A DNA stretch of 64,000 nt from Mycobacterium sp. OTB74 (GTDB lineage Bacteria; Actinomycetota; Actinomycetes; Mycobacteriales; Mycobacteriaceae), in NCBI RefSeq assembly GCF_029892685.1, contig NZ_JARXVD010000004.1, forward strand, positions 124,001 through 188,000. The letters run 5' to 3'. Below are positions 27,359-36,272 of the stretch, in pieces. A program made the position numbers and the translations under genes. A model generated the notes under the pieces. The model was given only the letters and a program-made list of their open reading frames with translations, had not been told where the DNA came from and searched no databases. Each line of letters opens with the position of its first letter. Positions within the stretch are counted from its first letter, which is position 1.

Positions 27359-28203
27359 GCCTGCAGCACTCCACATTCGTCACCGCACCACTCCCCCAGG
27401 CCGGCCGCGGACCGCTGCCCGACGGGAGCACGCGGATGTGGTCGCCAATCACGTCGACACTCATCACCAACGACCACGACGCCGTCCTGGTTGATCCACC
27501 GCTGACCTCGGCACAGGCCGACCAGGTCGGCGACTGGGTGGCTGCATCGGGGCTGCGCCTGCGCCATATCTACATCACCCACGGGCACGGTGACCACTGG
27601 TTCGGCGCAATCCCGTTGTTGCGCCGATTCCCGGGTGCAACGGCGCTCGCGACGGCAGGAACCCAGCGACTCATGGCGAAACAGAACAGCCCGGAATTCC
27701 GAAAGGCATTTTGGGACAAGTTCTTTCCCGGTCAACTGCCAAGCGGCGACGTCAGCGTGGACGTCATCGACCACACGGGCTTCGAACTTGACGGCATCCC
27801 ACTGCTGCCGATTGAAGCCGGCCACACAGACACCGACGCCACGACCATGCTCCACGTTCCCGACTCAGGGCTAGTCGTCGCGGGCGACGTCGTCTACAAC
27901 GGCGTCCACCAGTACCTGGCCGAATCGGGTGGAACTGCCGGAATCGACTCCTGGCTCGCGGCCCTCGACACCCTCGAGGCACTGAACCCCACCACCGTCA
28001 TCGCCGGGCACAAAAGCCCAGAAGCTCCCGACGATTTCTCCCAAATCGCAGCCACACGGACCTATCTCACCGACGCACGCACACTGGTCGGATCATCCGC
28101 CACGGCACAGGAGTTCTACGCGGCGATGCTCGCCCTTCATCCGCACCGGCTGAATCCGGGTGCCCTCTGGGGCTCGGCGGTGACCCTGCTGCCGCGCGAA
28201 TGA
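27355..28203 (+). CDS. Metallo-beta-lactamase-fold hydrolase, paralogue 2
   Basis: This 282-residue MBL-fold hydrolase is clearly paralogous to the one at 24080-24919. The zinc ligands are at His76, His78, Asp80, His81, His157 and Asp178, nearly identical in number, and both share GHTDTD, YNGVHQYL and GIDSWLAALDT. The active site is intact, so both copies look functional rather than one decaying. Having two similar lactonase-like enzymes in one operon suggests two related substrates or a heterodimer. It starts in an ATGA overlap with the hydrolase fusion. Confidence 0.9.
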   Translation: MSLQHSTFVTAPLPQAGRGPLPDGSTRMWSPITSTLITNDHDAVLVDPPLTSAQADQVGDWVAASGLRLRHIYITHGHGDHWFGAIPLLRRFPGATALATAGTQRLMAKQNSPEFRKAFWDKFFPGQLPSGDVSVDVIDHTGFELDGIPLLPIEAGHTDTDATTMLHVPDSGLVVAGDVVYNGVHQYLAESGGTAGIDSWLAALDTLEALNPTTVIAGHKSPEAPDDFSQIAATRTYLTDARTLVGSSATAQEFYAAMLALHPHRLNPGALWGSAVTLLPRE

Positions 28204-28246
28204 ACCCACCGACTGCACTACCAGTCCATACCCGAGAGGAACACCA

Positions 28247-28768
28247 ATGAACGCCGTTACAACTGCCATCGATCATCCGTCACGCCGCCTGGTGGTGCCG
28301 CTGCCCGAATCATACGAAGAAGCCCGCGCACACTATGAGACGCTTGTCCCCGAGGTCGACAACGCCCAGTTTCGCGAGATGTCGACATGGCACGATGTCG
28401 TGGACCTGGCGAAAATACTTGCCCCACACGGATTCATGCGTTACGCCAGGATAGATCTGGCTGATCTTATGGCGAAATCACGGGCGCCCTGGCAGGCCAC
28501 GCAGTACTTGATGGGCAATCACACCATTGCCGAGCGAATGTACCGCTACGACCCGTCAATCATGCTCCACGCACCGCTGCGCAGCCTGCTATACACAGAT
28601 GACCGCGGCATTGCCACTTTCGCCGTCGATCAGCCGAGTCTGCTGTTCGCCAGCTACCAGAGCCCGGACATCGCCGCCGTCGGACACGAACTCGACGACC
28701 TGTTGGCTGAGCTGATAAAGCTCCTCGGGGGTGCAGTTCCAGACCAGTTGCTGAACCGCACCGACTAG
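28247..28768 (+). CDS. DUF302-domain protein
   Basis: This 173-residue protein has a central DUF302-like region (TDDRGIATFAVDQPSLLFASY and the following helix, about 115-160). DUF302 proteins are small beta-alpha proteins of unknown role, sometimes linked to redox or metal stress. There is no signal peptide or transmembrane helix. It is the seventh and last gene of the operon, 43 bases after the second MBL gene. Its stop overlaps by four bases with the stop of the convergent LLM gene, so there is no room for a separate terminator. Confidence 0.75.
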   Translation: MNAVTTAIDHPSRRLVVPLPESYEEARAHYETLVPEVDNAQFREMSTWHDVVDLAKILAPHGFMRYARIDLADLMAKSRAPWQATQYLMGNHTIAERMYRYDPSIMLHAPLRSLLYTDDRGIATFAVDQPSLLFASYQSPDIAAVGHELDDLLAELIKLLGGAVPDQLLNRTD

Positions 28769-29670
28769 CCCACCACCGCGGGAGCCAGCTTCTCCAGGTA
28801 CTCCACTCCTGCACCGAAATCGACGCCGGCCAACATCAGCACTACATGATCGGCACCGGCCTCGCGATGCCTGTCCGCTAGAGCGGCAATCGACGATGGG
28901 TCGCCGTAGCCGACCACCGCATCGACCAGTCGATCGCTCACCGCGGCGATGTCATCGGTCCGGTATCCCAGCCCGGCCAGTCGTTGAGCGAACGACTTCA
29001 CCTGCACCCGTGCCGAGAGCAATTCGCGCGCAGCACTTTTCGCGTGTTCACGGTCGGGTTGGGCTTGTACGCTCAATCCAATGACCAGCAGTTTGTCGGG
29101 CCCCAGCGCCTGGCGGGCCTGCGCCGTGAATTCTGGCGGCAGTCCCGCGGGCATGGCGCCGTCGGCGACCTCGCCCGCCAGGGCCAGCATCTTCGGACCG
29201 TTCGCTGCGATGATGCGCGGGTATACCGCATCGGGCGCCGGGGTGGGCGACGGCTGATCCATGGCCGCCAGGTATCGCCGCATCGTAGCCAGCGGATTGC
29301 CGAACTCCTGGCCGGTGATCTCCGCCTGATATGGGTAGCCGACCCCTAGCCCCAGCACGATCCGGCCCGGATACGCCTGTTCGAGCATGGCGGCCGCCCC
29401 GTGCCCTGTGAGCGCAGGACGCGCCCAAACATTTGCGACGCCCGTGGCCAACGTCAGTCGATGGGTGGCGGCCAGCAGAATTGCCGACTGCATCAAAGCG
29501 TCTTTGCCGCCGACAGGTTCGTTGACCCAAGCCGTCCGATACCCAGCGTGCTCCATGCGGACCACGGCCGAGCGCTGCTCATCGATAGCCGTCATCTGGC
29601 CCAGTGGCACCGGCACGAATGCGCCCACCGGGCCAAGTGCGCGGCGCGCGGAGTCTACGACGTCACTCAT
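28765..29670 (-). CDS. LLM-class F420-dependent oxidoreductase
   Basis: This 301-residue luciferase-like TIM barrel of the F420-dependent family has the typical PVGAFVP start, GYRTAWVNEP near 44, ATHRLTLATGVANVWAR near 69-85 and the GRIVLGLGVGYP segment near 102-113, where such enzymes bind the deazaflavin. F420 use is common in mycobacteria. The ATG at 29670 overlaps the end of the epimerase gene, so the two are translated together. It converges with the DUF302 gene. Substrate unknown. Confidence 0.88.
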   Translation of the reverse strand: MSDVVDSARRALGPVGAFVPVPLGQMTAIDEQRSAVVRMEHAGYRTAWVNEPVGGKDALMQSAILLAATHRLTLATGVANVWARPALTGHGAAAMLEQAYPGRIVLGLGVGYPYQAEITGQEFGNPLATMRRYLAAMDQPSPTPAPDAVYPRIIAANGPKMLALAGEVADGAMPAGLPPEFTAQARQALGPDKLLVIGLSVQAQPDREHAKSAARELLSARVQVKSFAQRLAGLGYRTDDIAAVSDRLVDAVVGYGDPSSIAALADRHREAGADHVVLMLAGVDFGAGVEYLEKLAPAVVG

Positions 29671-30544
29671 CAAAGTAACGTCCCGTCTCCAGATCGGCGA
29701 TCAACCCGGGCATCTCGGCCCGCCAGCCCAGCCACTGTCGCGTGAGGACACTGGATGCGGGCAGGTCCATCGCGAAGAACCCGCCAAGCCAACCGAAGTG
29801 GTCGAATGCCCGTTCTACGGGCACCGACTGCACCGGCAGATTCAGGCGGCGTCCGATGACTTCAGCGATATCCCGCACCGGAACCCCCTCATCACCTACC
29901 GCATGTAGTCGACTGCCCGCGACCGCACCTTCGAGCGCAAGCCGGAACAATCGGGCGGCGTCTAGACGGTCGACCGCGGGCCACCGGTTGGAACCGTCGC
30001 CGGGATACGCCGAAATGCCTTTGTCGCGGGCGATTTCGATGAGGCGAGGGACAAAACCGTGATCCCCCACACCGTGTACCGATGGCGCCAATCGCACCGC
30101 TGACACCCGGACGCCACGATCGGCCAAATCAAGCGCCGTCTCTGAAATCCGCGGGGACGCTGGATGAGCGGGGTCTTCCTCGGTCAGCGAACGCCCCACC
30201 CCAAAGCTCGCCATACCCGAAGTGACGACGAACGGCCGATCCGTTCCGGCCAGCGCGTCCCCGATCGTCTCGATCGCCGAGCGATCGGCCTCGGCGGCCG
30301 CCGCGTAGTCCTCGAAGTTGTGGATAAACGCCATGTGGACCACACCGTCGGCCAGCTTGGCGCCCTCACGAAGGCTTCCCGGGTCGGCGAGCGAGCCGCG
30401 GTGCACCCTGGCTCCCGCCGCTGTGAGCTTGGCGGCGGAATCATCGGAACGGGCAAGCCCTATCACCTGATGCCCCGCGCCAAGTAGTTCGCGGACTACT
30501 GCCGAACCCACGAAACCCGATGCGCCTGTCACAAAAACCCGCAT
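29663..30544 (-). CDS. Extended SDR / NAD-dependent epimerase-dehydratase family protein
   Basis: This 293-residue extended short-chain dehydrogenase has the N-terminal NAD(P) motif VTGASGFVGSAVV at 5-17. SGMASFGVG near 112 occupies the catalytic serine region, but the canonical YxxxK is not clear, so it may be an atypical SDR of the NmrA/epimerase kind. The C-terminal WPAVDRLDAARL and LNLPVQSVPVERA segments are common in this subgroup. The ATG at 30544 has AGGAG eight bases upstream. It leads the operon with the LLM oxidoreductase and is divergent from the LysR gene that likely controls it. Confidence 0.85.
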   Translation of the reverse strand: MRVFVTGASGFVGSAVVRELLGAGHQVIGLARSDDSAAKLTAAGARVHRGSLADPGSLREGAKLADGVVHMAFIHNFEDYAAAAEADRSAIETIGDALAGTDRPFVVTSGMASFGVGRSLTEEDPAHPASPRISETALDLADRGVRVSAVRLAPSVHGVGDHGFVPRLIEIARDKGISAYPGDGSNRWPAVDRLDAARLFRLALEGAVAGSRLHAVGDEGVPVRDIAEVIGRRLNLPVQSVPVERAFDHFGWLGGFFAMDLPASSVLTRQWLGWRAEMPGLIADLETGRYFDE

Positions 30545-30660
30545 AGTGAACTCCTGTAGATCGTGCTGAAGAACGGTGATTCCACCCTTCCCGCGACACC
30601 ACGACAGCGTCCAAGTCCCATTGCGCATCGATCAATACCAATGAGGCATCACAGCAGTTC

Positions 30661-30675
30661 ATAGGCTGTTTCTAT
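30661..30675. promoter_or_regulatory. LysR-type binding box
   Basis: ATAGGCTGTTTCTAT has the dyad ATAG-N7-CTAT and contains the T-N11-A motif (T at 30662, A at 30674) typical of LysR-type regulator sites. It lies 30 bases upstream of the LysR start and 117 bases from the divergent epimerase start, as expected for autoregulation plus activation of the neighbour. Confidence 0.5.
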
Positions 30676-30704
30676 GAATTCCCGGGCGCAGAGGGCAATA
30701 CCAT

Positions 30705-31607
30705 ATGGGTATGACGGATGCAGCGGCACCACGGGACCTGGAGCTACGCCTGGTCCGATATTTCACCGTAGTGGCCGACCACCGACACTTCGGCCGGGCC
30801 GCCGCCGAGCTGCGCGTCGCGCAACCGTCGCTGAGCCGTCAGATCAGCCGGCTGGAACAGCAACTCGGCGCACGCCTGTTGGACCGGACGCCACAAGGCA
30901 CACGTCTCACCGATGCCGGGGAGGTCTTTCTGCCCAAGGCAAAAGCGCTGCTGCGCTCGGCCGACCAGGCAGTCGCGCAGACTCGTGCAGCAGCAGAGCC
31001 GAGCAGCCTGACCATCGGTTACTCCATGGGCATCATCGTCACGCCGGCGGTGTTGGAGATGCGGCGCAGGCATCCCGACGCTGACGTGCACGCGACCCAC
31101 CTCGACTGGGACCAGATACGCACCGCGCTGCTCGATCACCGAGTGGATGCCGTGGTGGCGCGGCTGCCCTTCCCCACCGATCAGCTGCACGTGACCATCT
31201 TGTACGACGAGCCACGGGTGGTCATCGTTCACAAGAATCACCCTCTGGCCCAGCGTGATTCGGTCACGCTTGATGACATCGCCAACGAACCGATGCCGCG
31301 GATACGCAACTCCGACCCGGCGTGGAGTGCGTACTGGCGAATGGAACCCCGACCAGATGGAAGCCTCGCCCCCGAGGGGCCCATCATCGATGCACTCGAG
31401 GACAAATTCGAAGTCATCGCATCTGGACAGGCCATTGCCATATCGGCAGGTTTGCACGGCAACGCTTTTCGTCCTGACGTCGTCGCGATTCCACTCGTGG
31501 ACGTTGAGCCCTGTCACGTCGTGCTGGCCTCCCGCGCCGACAACCGCAACCGGCTGCTATCGACCTTCCGCAAGATCGCCCATGAGACCCTGACCGGGCC
31601 GCTCTAG
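30705..31607 (+). CDS. LysR-family transcriptional regulator
   Basis: This 300-residue LysR-type regulator has a winged helix-turn-helix in residues about 12-70 (LVRYFTVVADHRHFGRAAAE, VAQPSLSRQISRLEQQLG, LDRTPQGTRLTDAG). A periplasmic-binding-protein-like effector domain follows from about 95. It is divergent from the epimerase-LLM pair and most likely activates it in response to a small metabolite. The ATG at 30705 is used; an ATG at 30711 is equally close and there is no strong Shine-Dalgarno, so leaderless translation is possible. Confidence 0.9.
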   Translation: MGMTDAAAPRDLELRLVRYFTVVADHRHFGRAAAELRVAQPSLSRQISRLEQQLGARLLDRTPQGTRLTDAGEVFLPKAKALLRSADQAVAQTRAAAEPSSLTIGYSMGIIVTPAVLEMRRRHPDADVHATHLDWDQIRTALLDHRVDAVVARLPFPTDQLHVTILYDEPRVVIVHKNHPLAQRDSVTLDDIANEPMPRIRNSDPAWSAYWRMEPRPDGSLAPEGPIIDALEDKFEVIASGQAIAISAGLHGNAFRPDVVAIPLVDVEPCHVVLASRADNRNRLLSTFRKIAHETLTGPL

Positions 31608-31710
31608 CGGTACTGGTAGGCGTATCGACACGCATGGCGCGAATCGGCGCTCGCTAACATCAATGCGCTGCTCAGCGTGAGGAGCCGACGCGACTCGTAG
31701 GACGTAGGAC

Positions 31711-33144
31711 TTGAATACCCCAGAACTCGCCCATTGGAATGCCCAGGAAGCGCTCGCGGAAGCGATGATTCCCATCATCGGCGCTCTGCACCGCACCCAT
31801 GGCGTCACGGTGCTGCTGCACAGCCGGTCTCTGGTGAATAAATCGGTCATCAGTATTCTGCGGACCCACCGTTTTGCGCGCCAACTGGGCGGCGACGAAC
31901 TGACCGTCGAAGAGACCTTCCCGTTTCTGCAGGCGCTCGCCGATCTGGACTTGGGCCCGGCCAAGATCGACCTAGGCCTGCTGGTGCTGGCCTATCGTGC
32001 TGACCGTCGTGGTCTGTCCGTCCCGGAATTCACTGCCGAGATGCTCGACGAGGTAACGGGCGGAAACAAGATCGAAGCGCAGGGCCCGCGCGATGTGGTG
32101 CTCTATGGGTTCGGCCGGATCGGCCGGCTGGTGGCGCGTCTGCTCATCGAAAAGGCCGGCTCCGGAAACGGCCTCAACTTGTGCGCTGTCGTGGTGCGTA
32201 ACAGCGGAGATGGCGACCTGGCCAAACGTGCGTCGCTGCTGCGCCGCGACTCGGTGCACGGACACTTCAACGGCACCATCAAGGTTGACCAGGACAACAG
32301 CTGTCTGGTCGCAAACGGCAACGTCATCAAATTCATCTACAGCGATGACCCGGCGAGCGTCGACTACACCCAGTACGGCATCGACAACGCCATCCTGATC
32401 GACAACACCGGCAAATGGCGAGACCGCGAAGGACTGTCCAAGCACCTCCGTCCCGGCATTTCGAAGGTGTTGCTGACCGCGCCGGGCAAGGGCGACGTGC
32501 CCAACATCGTGCACGGAGTCAATCACCGCACATTGGATCTGGGCCAGCAGATCTTTTCGTGTGCGTCGTGCACCACCAACGCGATCGTCCCGCCGCTGAA
32601 GGCGATGGACGACGAGTTCGGCATCGTTCGCGCGCATGTGGAGACGGTGCACTCGTTCACCAACGATCAGAACCTGCTGGACAATTACCACAAGGCTGAC
32701 CGTCGTGGCCGCTCCGCGCCATTCAACCTGGTTCTCACTGAAACCGGTGCCGCCTCCGCGGTGGCCAAGGCGCTGCCCGAGCTGAAGGCCAAGATCACCG
32801 GCAACTCGATTCGTGTTCCTACGCCGGATGTTTCGGTTGCCATCCTCAACTTGCAGCTCAAGCGCGAAACCACCAAGCAGGAGGCGTTGGGGTATCTCCG
32901 TGATGCGTCGTTGTCGGGACCGTTGAGCCGCAACCTTGATTACACCGCGGCAACCGACGCGGTGTCGAGCGACTTCATCGGTTCGCGCGCGGCATGCGTC
33001 ATCGACGAAAGTGCTGCGATCGTCGACGGCGACAATGTGATTCTGTACGTCTGGTACGACAACGAATTCGGCTACTCGTGCCAGGTCGTGCGGACGGTGC
33101 AGTATCTGTCGGGCATCGAGTATCCGACCTATCCGCGGATGTGA
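31711..33144 (+). CDS. Glyceraldehyde-3-phosphate dehydrogenase, long GapB type
   Basis: This 477-residue GAPDH converts glyceraldehyde-3-phosphate to 1,3-bisphosphoglycerate. The NAD(P) motif YGFGRIGRLVARLL is at about 131-144, the catalytic cysteine is Cys287 in SCASCTTNAI, and WYDNEFGYSCQVVRT is the conserved C-terminal motif. It carries an extra N-terminal helical domain of about 125 residues, as in the roughly 480-residue GapB/GapX of Corynebacterium glutamicum, which works in the gluconeogenic direction. The start is TTG 31711 with GTAGGAC upstream; no ATG gives a better fit. It is monocistronic, convergent with a TetR gene. Confidence 0.88.
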   Translation: MNTPELAHWNAQEALAEAMIPIIGALHRTHGVTVLLHSRSLVNKSVISILRTHRFARQLGGDELTVEETFPFLQALADLDLGPAKIDLGLLVLAYRADRRGLSVPEFTAEMLDEVTGGNKIEAQGPRDVVLYGFGRIGRLVARLLIEKAGSGNGLNLCAVVVRNSGDGDLAKRASLLRRDSVHGHFNGTIKVDQDNSCLVANGNVIKFIYSDDPASVDYTQYGIDNAILIDNTGKWRDREGLSKHLRPGISKVLLTAPGKGDVPNIVHGVNHRTLDLGQQIFSCASCTTNAIVPPLKAMDDEFGIVRAHVETVHSFTNDQNLLDNYHKADRRGRSAPFNLVLTETGAASAVAKALPELKAKITGNSIRVPTPDVSVAILNLQLKRETTKQEALGYLRDASLSGPLSRNLDYTAATDAVSSDFIGSRAACVIDESAAIVDGDNVILYVWYDNEFGYSCQVVRTVQYLSGIEYPTYPRM

Positions 33145-33242
33145 TTGTGTGACTTTGCTGTTGAACTAGGCCGCTACCGCGACCGCACCCAAGCACACCG
33201 ATGTCAGAACTCTCGCCGCCGCAATGCGGTGTCGGCGGATAG

Positions 33243-33920
33243 CTAGGCCGGTTCTGGTGGTAGCCTGTAATGAACAGCAATACCGATGAGCAGCAACGTC
33301 ATTCGATGCTGAAACGCTTCCTCGCTGAACGGATCATGGGCAGACTGGCCGATGGCGCGCATGGTGGGAAAGTCCGACGATGCGCGCCGTGCGACGAGTT
33401 TTAGGATCCGAGCCAGCCATGGCTGCCCATCCTCCACATAGAGGTGTTCACGGTGCGCCTCGGTGACGCTGCCGACCGCCATCGCACTGACCGCGGCCCA
33501 CACAGCGAGGGCATCTTTCGGTGAGAGTCCTTGCTCTGCAAGAACTTCAACTGCATCAGCGGTGTATTCCATCTCCGCGCCGGGGCGAACCGCGCCGGCG
33601 ACGAACTTCTCGACCAGTGCCGGCTCGGACGCCAGCACGGTCCGGATGTAGGACGCGTAGTCGCGCAACCAGGTGGCCCAATGCCCGCCGGTGTAACGCG
33701 GTGGCGGTGAGCTGGTCAGAGCACTCTCGGTGGCCAGGCGCAGCAGGTCGTCATGATTCTTAACATGGTGGTAGAGGCCAGGGAGGCTGATGCCCAGATG
33801 TTCGGCGACCCGGCGCATCGTCACGTTGTCAGTGCCTATCGCCGAAACTGCCGCGACGATGGCGCTCTGGTCGATCCGGGGTGGTCTGCCTCGGCGCGGC
33901 GTCACGGGGGCCGGATTCAT
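33243..33920 (-). CDS. TetR-family regulator, divergent from the acyl-CoA dehydrogenase operon
   Basis: This 225-residue TetR regulator has a helix-turn-helix at about 35-57 (TMRRVAEHLGISLPGLYHHV) after a short basic arm rich in RGRPPR. A TetR C-terminal helical domain follows. The ATG at 33920 is chosen because AGGAGGACGCC lies directly upstream; a longer frame would add eleven residues. It is divergent from the acyl-CoA dehydrogenase operon, and the AT-rich 141-base spacer contains that operon's promoter. It probably represses the operon until an acyl-CoA ligand binds. Confidence 0.85.
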   Translation of the reverse strand: MNPAPVTPRRGRPPRIDQSAIVAAVSAIGTDNVTMRRVAEHLGISLPGLYHHVKNHDDLLRLATESALTSSPPPRYTGGHWATWLRDYASYIRTVLASEPALVEKFVAGAVRPGAEMEYTADAVEVLAEQGLSPKDALAVWAAVSAMAVGSVTEAHREHLYVEDGQPWLARILKLVARRASSDFPTMRAIGQSAHDPFSEEAFQHRMTLLLIGIAVHYRLPPEPA

Positions 33921-33960
33921 CGGCGTCCTCCTGCCGTGCCGGGCACTTTTCAATCTGGGG

Positions 33961-33990
33961 TTGACGATAATCGAAATGAGTTCTAATAAT
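33961..33990 (+). promoter_or_regulatory. Sigma-70-type promoter of the acyl-CoA dehydrogenase operon
   Basis: TTGACG at 33961-33966 and TAATAA at 33984-33989 are separated by 17 bases, close to the consensus for the housekeeping sigma factor. The predicted start site near 33996 leaves a leader of about 65 bases before the ATG at 34062. The AT-rich block between the elements is a likely TetR target, though I see no perfect dyad. Confidence 0.55.
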
Positions 33991-34061
33991 CAATATGAAA
34001 AATCCGCTGGCCCTGGGATGTCGCAGCTCCCCCGACACGCGACTGGAGTACTGAAGCGCCG

Positions 34062-36272
34062 ATGGCACTGGCTATCACCACAGAGCAGGAACAGTTGGCC
34101 GCCGCCGTCAGCCAGTTCGCGGCTCGCCACGCCCCAGTGGACAAGACCCGGGCAGCATTCGAGTCGATCGCCGCCGGCAAACTGCCGCCGTGGTGGGAAG
34201 ACCTGGTCGCAAGCGGCTTTAATGCGGTGCACGTCGCCGAGGACTTCGGTGGGCAGGGAGGGACGCTCGCCGATATGGGTTGCGTCATCGAAGCCGCTGC
34301 CGCAGCGCTCCTGCCGGGCCCGTTGCTCAGCACCGTGACGGCAATCGCGGTAGCCCGCGACGCCGAGTCACCAACCCTGCTATCCGATCTCGTCGGCGGC
34401 GCAACAGCAGTCGTCATCCTGCCCGAGCACAGCAGTGTTCGAGCCGTCCGCCGTCCGGATCATTGGGAGCTCACCGGCACGTCCGACTCGACACTGGGTC
34501 TGTGTTCGGCGCGGCACATCCTGCTCACCGCCCAATGTGACGACGGAGTCGAGCGCTGGTTCGCCGTTGCTGCTCACGCTCTTTCGGTTGAGCAGCAACG
34601 CGGCACGGACCTCTGCACCGACGTTGGCATCCTTTCCGTCAAAGACCTTGCCGTTCCCAATGATTCGGTGTTGTTGGGCATATCGTCAGAACGGGCCCGG
34701 TGCATCACCGTGGCGCTGGCGGCCTGTGCGGCCGCCGGCACGCTGCGGCGCTGCGCCGAAGAGGCGACGGACTACCTCCGCACGCGCGAACAATTCGGCC
34801 GACCTATCGGCACCTTCCAGGCGCTACAACATAAGGCGGCGGCATTGCGGGTCAACGCCGAACTCGCGGCTGCCGCGGCGTGGGATGCGGTACGGGCCGA
34901 AGACGAATCGATTGAACAACATCGACTGGCGGCCGCGGTAGCAGCCCGCATGGCCATCACGCCCAGCCCGGAGCTGGCGCTGGACGCCCTGCTCATGTTC
35001 GGGGCAGTCGGCTACACCTGGGAGCACGACGCGCACCTGTACTGGCGCCGCGCCACCAGCCTGGCGGCATCCCTGGGGCCGGCAACGCAATGGAGCCGTC
35101 AAATCGGCCGCCTCGTCTTGAGCCATAAGCGTTCCACCGCAGTGGAACTCGGGGATATCGAAGCCGAGTTCCGGCAGTGGGTGGCTGACGTCCTCGACCG
35201 CGCTGCGGTGCTGCGCAACGAATACCCGGCCGACGACACCCGTAACAGCGAAGGACTGGCGCGCGGGTCGCAGCGCAACGCGATCGCCGAGGCAGGTCTG
35301 GTTGCTCCGCAGCTACCGGCGCCGTGGGGCGTGGGCGCCGGTGCGGTCCAGCAGGTGATCCTCGGTGAGGAATACGCCAAACGGCCGGATGTGGTCAGAC
35401 CATCGCTGGGCATCGCCGAATGGATACTGCCCACCATCCTGACCCACGGAACCGACTCGCAGCGTGACAGATTCGCCTGGCCCATCCTGCGCGGCGAGCT
35501 GCGCTGGTGCCAGCTGTTCAGCGAGCCGGGTGCCGGATCCGACCTGGCGTCGCTGACCACCCGCGCGGTCAAGGTGGACGGCGGCTGGCGCGTCAACGGC
35601 CGCAAGATCTGGACCTCGCTGGCGGACAAGGCGCAGTTCGGGGCCATGCTGGCACGCACCGATCCCGACGCCCGCAAGCACCAGGGCATCAGTTACTTCC
35701 TGGTCGACATGACCTCGCCGGGCGTCGAAGTCACCCCGATCAAACAGGCCAGCGGCCGTTCGGAATTCAACGAAGTCCTGCTGACCGACGTCTTCATTCC
35801 CGATGACTTGCTGGTCGGCAATCCCGGTGACGGGTGGATGCTGGCGTTGTCGACGATGGCGGTGGAACGCACCGCAATCGGCAACTACGTCGAACATGAT
35901 CGGACCGGAGCCCTGCGACACGTCGCGGAAAGCGAAGGGCCAGAACAAGATGCCGCTCTCCTGGCACTCGGCGACGTCGAAGCCTACAGCACGGCCATCA
36001 AAATGATGGTGCTCCGCGAAACGCTGCGGCAGGTGCAGGGCCAGCAGCCAGGGCCGACCTCCAGCATGGCGAAATATGCCATGGTCTCGCTGTTGCGCCT
36101 GGCGTCTGCATCGACCCTGGGGGTCACCGGGCGACTGGCCATGTTGGAACAGTCTGAGCCCGCGATCTTCCAGCCTTACTTCGATGCACCCGCCGAACTC
36201 ATCGGCGGCGGCACCGCAGAAATCCAACTCACAGTCATCGCCTCGATGATCCTTGGGCTACCACAGAAATGA
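34062..36272 (+). CDS. Fused two-domain acyl-CoA dehydrogenase (FadE34-like)
   Basis: This 736-residue protein has two acyl-CoA dehydrogenase units in tandem. The N-terminal unit (about 1-365) includes AEDFGGQGG and LRTREQFGRPIGTFQALQHK. The C-terminal unit (about 380-736) has CQLFSEPGAGSDLASL, VNGRKIWTSLADKA and AELIGGGTAEIQ. The first unit is divergent in its catalytic loops, so only the second may be fully active. Mycobacterial FadE34 has the same fused plan and oxidises steroid side-chain CoA esters; the substrate here may be a steroid or bulky acyl-CoA, which is inference. It overlaps the next gene in ATGA and is led by the promoter at 33961. Confidence 0.88.
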   Translation: MALAITTEQEQLAAAVSQFAARHAPVDKTRAAFESIAAGKLPPWWEDLVASGFNAVHVAEDFGGQGGTLADMGCVIEAAAAALLPGPLLSTVTAIAVARDAESPTLLSDLVGGATAVVILPEHSSVRAVRRPDHWELTGTSDSTLGLCSARHILLTAQCDDGVERWFAVAAHALSVEQQRGTDLCTDVGILSVKDLAVPNDSVLLGISSERARCITVALAACAAAGTLRRCAEEATDYLRTREQFGRPIGTFQALQHKAAALRVNAELAAAAAWDAVRAEDESIEQHRLAAAVAARMAITPSPELALDALLMFGAVGYTWEHDAHLYWRRATSLAASLGPATQWSRQIGRLVLSHKRSTAVELGDIEAEFRQWVADVLDRAAVLRNEYPADDTRNSEGLARGSQRNAIAEAGLVAPQLPAPWGVGAGAVQQVILGEEYAKRPDVVRPSLGIAEWILPTILTHGTDSQRDRFAWPILRGELRWCQLFSEPGAGSDLASLTTRAVKVDGGWRVNGRKIWTSLADKAQFGAMLARTDPDARKHQGISYFLVDMTSPGVEVTPIKQASGRSEFNEVLLTDVFIPDDLLVGNPGDGWMLALSTMAVERTAIGNYVEHDRTGALRHVAESEGPEQDAALLALGDVEAYSTAIKMMVLRETLRQVQGQQPGPTSSMAKYAMVSLLRLASASTLGVTGRLAMLEQSEPAIFQPYFDAPAELIGGGTAEIQLTVIASMILGLPQK

